This document shows, piece by piece, positions 39,762-42,810 of a stretch of DNA of 42,810 nucleotides. Under the pieces are notes generated by a model, which was given only the letters and a program-made list of their open reading frames with translations, was not told where the DNA came from and did no database searches. Source of the DNA: Alphaproteobacteria bacterium (GTDB taxonomy: Bacteria; Pseudomonadota; Alphaproteobacteria; SHVP01); the NCBI GenBank assembly GCA_016869765.1, contig VGES01000031.1, positions 1 through 42,810 on the forward strand. Reading direction: 5' to 3'. The position numbers and the translations under genes are program-made. The stretch's first letter is position 1. Every line of letters starts with the position of its first letter.

Positions 39762-41267
39762 CTATCCCACCTTCCGCTTGGGTGTACCGAACAGGGTGGC
39801 ATCGCTGATGCCCTCCGAGCCGACGTTGCCGAAGGCAAAGCCCGAGTCGCTGCGCAACGTGAACGCGTTCTCGGCGTATTCGCGGTGCATGCTCGGAATG
39901 ACGAAGCGATCCTCGTAGTTGGCGATCGCCATGAGCTGGTACATGTCCTCGATCTCGTGCTGCGTCAGACCGACCCGCGTCAGCACGGCGGTTTCTTCGC
40001 GTTGGTCCACCGTCTTGGCCCGCATCGCGACGCGCATCGCCATCATGCGTTCCAGCGCACTGACGATGACGTCTTCGTTGCCGGCCGACAGCAGGTTCGC
40101 CAGGTAGCGCACCGGAATGCGCAACGAGCGAATGTCGGGCAACACGCCGTCGTGGGTGACCCAGCCGGCGTCGCTCGCCGCCTGCACCGGCGATAGTGGC
40201 GGCACGTACCACACCATGGGCAGCGTGCGGTATTCGGGGTGCAGCGGGAAGGCAACCTTCCAGTCGACCGCCAGACGATACACGGGCGAGCGCTTGGCCG
40301 CCGCGAGCCAGGCCTCGGGGATGCCGTTCGCCCGCGCCGCCATGATGACCGCGGGGTCGTTCGGGTCGAGGAAGACGTCGAGCTGCGCCTGATAGAGATC
40401 GACGTCCTGGCGGACGCTCGCCGCCTGCTCGATGCGATCGGCGTCATAGAGCAGCACGCCCAGGTAGCGGATGCGCCCGACGCAGCTCTCCGAGCACACG
40501 GTGGGCTCGCCCACCTCGATACGCGGGTAGCAGAAGATGCACTTCTCGGCTTTGCCGGTCCGCCAGTTGTAATAGATCTTCTTGTACGGGCAGCCCGACA
40601 CGCACATGCGCCAGCCGCGGCACTTGTCCTGGTCGACCAGGACGATGCCGTCCTCCTCGCGCTTGTAGATCGAACCCGAGGGACAGGAAGCGACGCAACT
40701 CGGGTTGAGGCAGTGCTCGCACAACCGCGGCAGGTAGAACATGAAGGTATTCTCGAACTCGCCGTAAATCTGCTTCTGCACCGCCTCGAAGTTGGCGTCG
40801 CGCGAGCGGCTGGCGAACTCGGTGCCGAGGATCTCTTCCCAGTTCGGTCCCCACTCGATTTTCTCCATGCGCTGGCCGGTGATCAGCGATACCGGCCGGG
40901 CGACGGGTGTGGCTTCGCTCTCGGGGGCGTTCTGGAGGTGCTCGTACTCGAAGGTGAACGGCTCGTAGTAGTCGTCGATCTCGGGCAGGTTCGGGTTGGC
41001 GAAGATGTTGGCCAACACCTTCCAGCGGCCGCCCTGACGCGGCTCGATCGTACCGTTCGCCTTGCGCCGCCAGCCGCCCTTCCAGCGCTCCTGGTTCTCC
41101 CACTCCTTGGGGTAGCCGATGCCGGGCTTGGTTTCGACGTTGTTGAACCAGGCGTATTCGACACCCGAGCGATTGGTCCACACGTTCTTACAGGTCACCG
41201 AGCAGGTATGGCACCCGATGCACTTGTCGAGGTTGAGGACCATCGCGATTTGTGCGCGGACTTTCAT
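39762..41267 (-). CDS. narH: Respiratory nitrate reductase beta subunit NarH
   Basis: A 501-residue iron-sulfur subunit that carries electrons from NarI to NarG on the cytoplasmic face of the membrane. All cluster ligands are visible: CIGCHTCSVTCKN near the N-terminus, CEHCLNPSCVASCP, the tryptophan-containing 3Fe-4S motif CRGWRMCVSGCP, and CIFCYPRIEVGEPTVCSESC. Later segments LDVFLDPNDP, LHPEYRTLPMVWYVPPLSP and IANYEDRFVIPS match E. coli NarH closely. The ATG at 41267 begins at the conserved KVRAQIAMVLNLDKC; upstream frame is a shadow of narG. It follows the narG fragment by 8 bases. Length is normal and nothing is broken. Confidence 0.96.
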   Translation of the reverse strand: MKVRAQIAMVLNLDKCIGCHTCSVTCKNVWTNRSGVEYAWFNNVETKPGIGYPKEWENQERWKGGWRRKANGTIEPRQGGRWKVLANIFANPNLPEIDDYYEPFTFEYEHLQNAPESEATPVARPVSLITGQRMEKIEWGPNWEEILGTEFASRSRDANFEAVQKQIYGEFENTFMFYLPRLCEHCLNPSCVASCPSGSIYKREEDGIVLVDQDKCRGWRMCVSGCPYKKIYYNWRTGKAEKCIFCYPRIEVGEPTVCSESCVGRIRYLGVLLYDADRIEQAASVRQDVDLYQAQLDVFLDPNDPAVIMAARANGIPEAWLAAAKRSPVYRLAVDWKVAFPLHPEYRTLPMVWYVPPLSPVQAASDAGWVTHDGVLPDIRSLRIPVRYLANLLSAGNEDVIVSALERMMAMRVAMRAKTVDQREETAVLTRVGLTQHEIEDMYQLMAIANYEDRFVIPSMHREYAENAFTLRSDSGFAFGNVGSEGISDATLFGTPKRKVG

Positions 41268-41275
41268 GTCGCCCC

Positions 41276-42724
41276 CTACTCCGCCGCAACCGCGGCCGGA
41301 CGGTCGAGCCAGTCGACCTTGGCCACTTTGCGGACGATGACGAACTCGTCGCGGTTGGTCCCGATCGTGCCGTGGTAATTGAACCCGTAACTCTGCTGCG
41401 CATAGCCGCCGATCATGTGGGTGGGCTTCGGGCAGGCGCGAGTGACCGAGTTGTGGATGCCGCCGCGGGCGTGGGTGATCTCGCTGCCGGGCACGTTCAC
41501 GGTCTTTTCCTGGGCGTGATACATCATGATCATGCCGGACGGGACGCGCTGGCTGACGACCGCGCGCGCCACCAGCGCTCCGTTCAGATTGAAGGCTTCG
41601 ACCCAGTCGTTGTCTGCGATTCCCGCGGTCTTGGCATCGACCTCCGACAACCACACGATCGGGCCGCCCCGCGACAACGTCAGCATCATCAGGTTGTCGG
41701 TGTAGGTCGAATGGATGCCCCACTTCTGGTGCGGCGTGATGAAGTTGAGCACCAGTTCGTGGTGGCCATTGCCGCGTTTGCCGAGCAGCGGTTTGATCGT
41801 CTTGGTGTCGATCGGTGGCCGGTAGACGCACAGCGCCTCACCGAAGGCGAGCATCCAGGGGTGGTCCTGGTAGAGCTGTTGGCGCCCAGTGAGGGTGCGC
41901 CACGGGATGAGCTCGTGCACGTTGGTGTAGCCGGCGTTGTAGCTCACCTTCTCGGCTTCGATGCCGCTCCAGGTCGGCGACGAGATGATCTTGCGCGGTT
42001 GCGCCTGGAGATCGCGGAAACGCAGCCGTTCGTCCTGGCGAGGCGCCGCCAGGTGGACGTGATCGCGACCGGTGGCCTTGGACAGCGCCGCCCAAGCCTT
42101 GACCGCGACCTCGCCGTTGGTCTCGGGTGCCAGCGCGAGGATCGCTTCGGCCGCCTGCACGTCGGTTTCCATCCGGGGTCGCCCGGACGTCGGGCCGGGG
42201 AAACGAATGACGCCGTTGAGTTCGGCCAGCCGCTCGACCTCGTGCTGGGTGTTCCAGGTGATGCCCTTGCCGCCGTTTCCGAGCTTGTCGAGAAGCGGCC
42301 CCAGCGAGGTGAAGCGTTTGTAGGTCGCCGGGTAGTCGCGCTCGATCACCGCCATGGCCGGCATGGTCTTGCCCGGCACCGGGTCGCATTCGCCCCGTTT
42401 CCAGTCCTTGGGTGCGTAGGGTTGGGCGAGTTCGGCCGGCGTGTCGTGCATGATCGGGGACAGCACCAAGTCCTTCTCGACCCCGAGGTGCCCCGGGACG
42501 AGGTCACTGAAGCGTTTGGCGATGCCCTTGAAGATCTCCCAGTCGGAGCGCGCCTCCCAGGCCGGGTCCACCGCCGCGGACAGCGGATGGATGAACGGAT
42601 GCATAGGACAGGAGAAAGGTGCAGATACGCCCTCGTCGGCGGCTACCGACCGGCCAACTGATCCGTGCAACGACTGCGCCAGGACCGGCCAAACCTCATC
42701 CGCCGATTGAATCGTACGGTCCAC
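41276..42724 (-). pseudogene. narG: Nitrate reductase alpha subunit NarG, C-terminal third only
   Basis: From about 42604 to the stop, some 442 residues match the end of NarG closely: MHPFIHPLSAAVDPAWEA, LAPETNGEVAVKAWAALS, RFRDLQAQPRKIISSPTWSG, SYNAGYTNVHELIPWRTLTG, HQKWGIHSTYTDN and GGIHNSVTRACPKPTHMIGG. A complete NarG has about 1,200-1,250 residues; the N-terminal iron-sulfur site, the Asp that binds molybdenum and most of the cofactor pocket are absent. Before 42604 the open frame continues to a GTG at 42724, but those 40 residues (DRTIQSADEVWPVLAQ...) do not resemble NarG, which should read a Y-E-K-x-D-L-N-T-x-D-type segment. The gene was cut by a rearrangement and cannot make an active subunit. 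Confidence 0.88.
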
Positions 42725-42810
42725 CTAAGTCACCACCGAGCGAACCCCGAGCTTCCGACTGGCGATCGCCATTTTCTTGTCGAAGGTGGCGAGGCTTGCG
42801 CCAACTCGGT
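42725..42810 (-). CDS. C-terminal end of a PIN-domain (VapC-like) protein, continuing past the window edge
   Basis: The last 28 or so codons on the minus strand read RVGASLATFDKKMAIASRKL, then GVRSVVT and a TAG at 42725-42727. The pattern A-T-x-D-x-K-(L/M)-A-x-x-(A/S)-x-(K/R)-L-G-V is the C-terminal signature of PIN-domain ribonucleases, including VapC toxins, with the Asp as an active-site acid. The start and catalytic N-terminal part lie beyond 42810, so toxin status and any VapB partner cannot be judged. Its stop is directly adjacent to the GTG that opens the frame leading into the narG fragment. Confidence 0.6.
   Translation of the reverse strand, partial: RVGASLATFDKKMAIASRKLGVRSVVT

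Noticed and set aside
1-42810. CRISPR arrays, tRNA or rRNA genes, insertion sequences, phage genes
   Set aside because: No regularly spaced repeats, no tRNA- or rRNA-like segments and no transposase or phage proteins were seen in the window.

Overview
The window is GC-rich DNA, almost fully coding, with short intergenic gaps and many 4-base ATGA/GTGA gene overlaps. The phosphoglycerate kinase sequence, the DUF4864 protein and the abundance of ABC uptake systems suggest a heterotrophic proteobacterium, most likely alphaproteobacterial. That placement is an inference from sequence style; no rRNA or tRNA gene is present to confirm it.

Layout. (1) 83-5676, plus strand: a peptide/opine-type ABC importer (Tat-exported binding protein, two permeases, one fused double ATPase). 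(2) 5659-15520: housekeeping and signalling genes. These are a double-ACT regulator, pgk, a GAF-GAF-PAS-adenylate cyclase translationally coupled to a coiled-coil protein, an alpha/beta hydrolase lacking its nucleophile, a DUF1704/QEGLA metallopeptidase-like protein, an AlgH/YqgE protein with a signal peptide, a zinc alcohol dehydrogenase, a DUF4864 protein and a cupin. (3) 15570-20002, minus strand: a complete branched-chain amino-acid-type ABC importer (livHMGF plus binding protein). (4) 20003-20641: a scar holding two abutting gene remnants (LysR tail, ferritin-like tail) and a strongly folded inverted repeat. (5) 20642-37256, minus strand: a 13-gene, about 16.6-kb probable operon. (6) 37328-38359, plus: a secreted dienelactone-hydrolase-like protein. 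(7) 38422-42724, minus: a decayed narGHJI respiratory nitrate reductase cluster, with narG cut to its last third and narI interrupted by an in-frame TGA. (8) At the right edge, the tail of a PIN-domain (VapC-like) gene.

The most striking part is region 5. Read in transcription order it is: binding protein, HyuB, methyltransferase, SDR, cytosolic binding-protein-fold enzyme, HyuA, ABC ATPase, permease, binding protein, HyuB, methyltransferase, HyuB, methyltransferase. One HyuA (hydantoinase/oxoprolinase A) is thus accompanied by three HyuB paralogues, each followed directly by its own paralogue of an unusual two-domain SAM methyltransferase. The importer is THI5/NMT1-like and has two alternative binding proteins. 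The natural reading is uptake and stepwise opening or modification of a family of related lactam, hydantoin or pyrimidine-like compounds, with HyuB-methyltransferase as the repeating unit. The substrate is unknown.

A second pattern cuts across operons. All four intact periplasmic binding-protein genes are followed, 4 to 9 bases after the stop codon, by a strong stem-loop without a U-tract, placed before the next gene of the operon.
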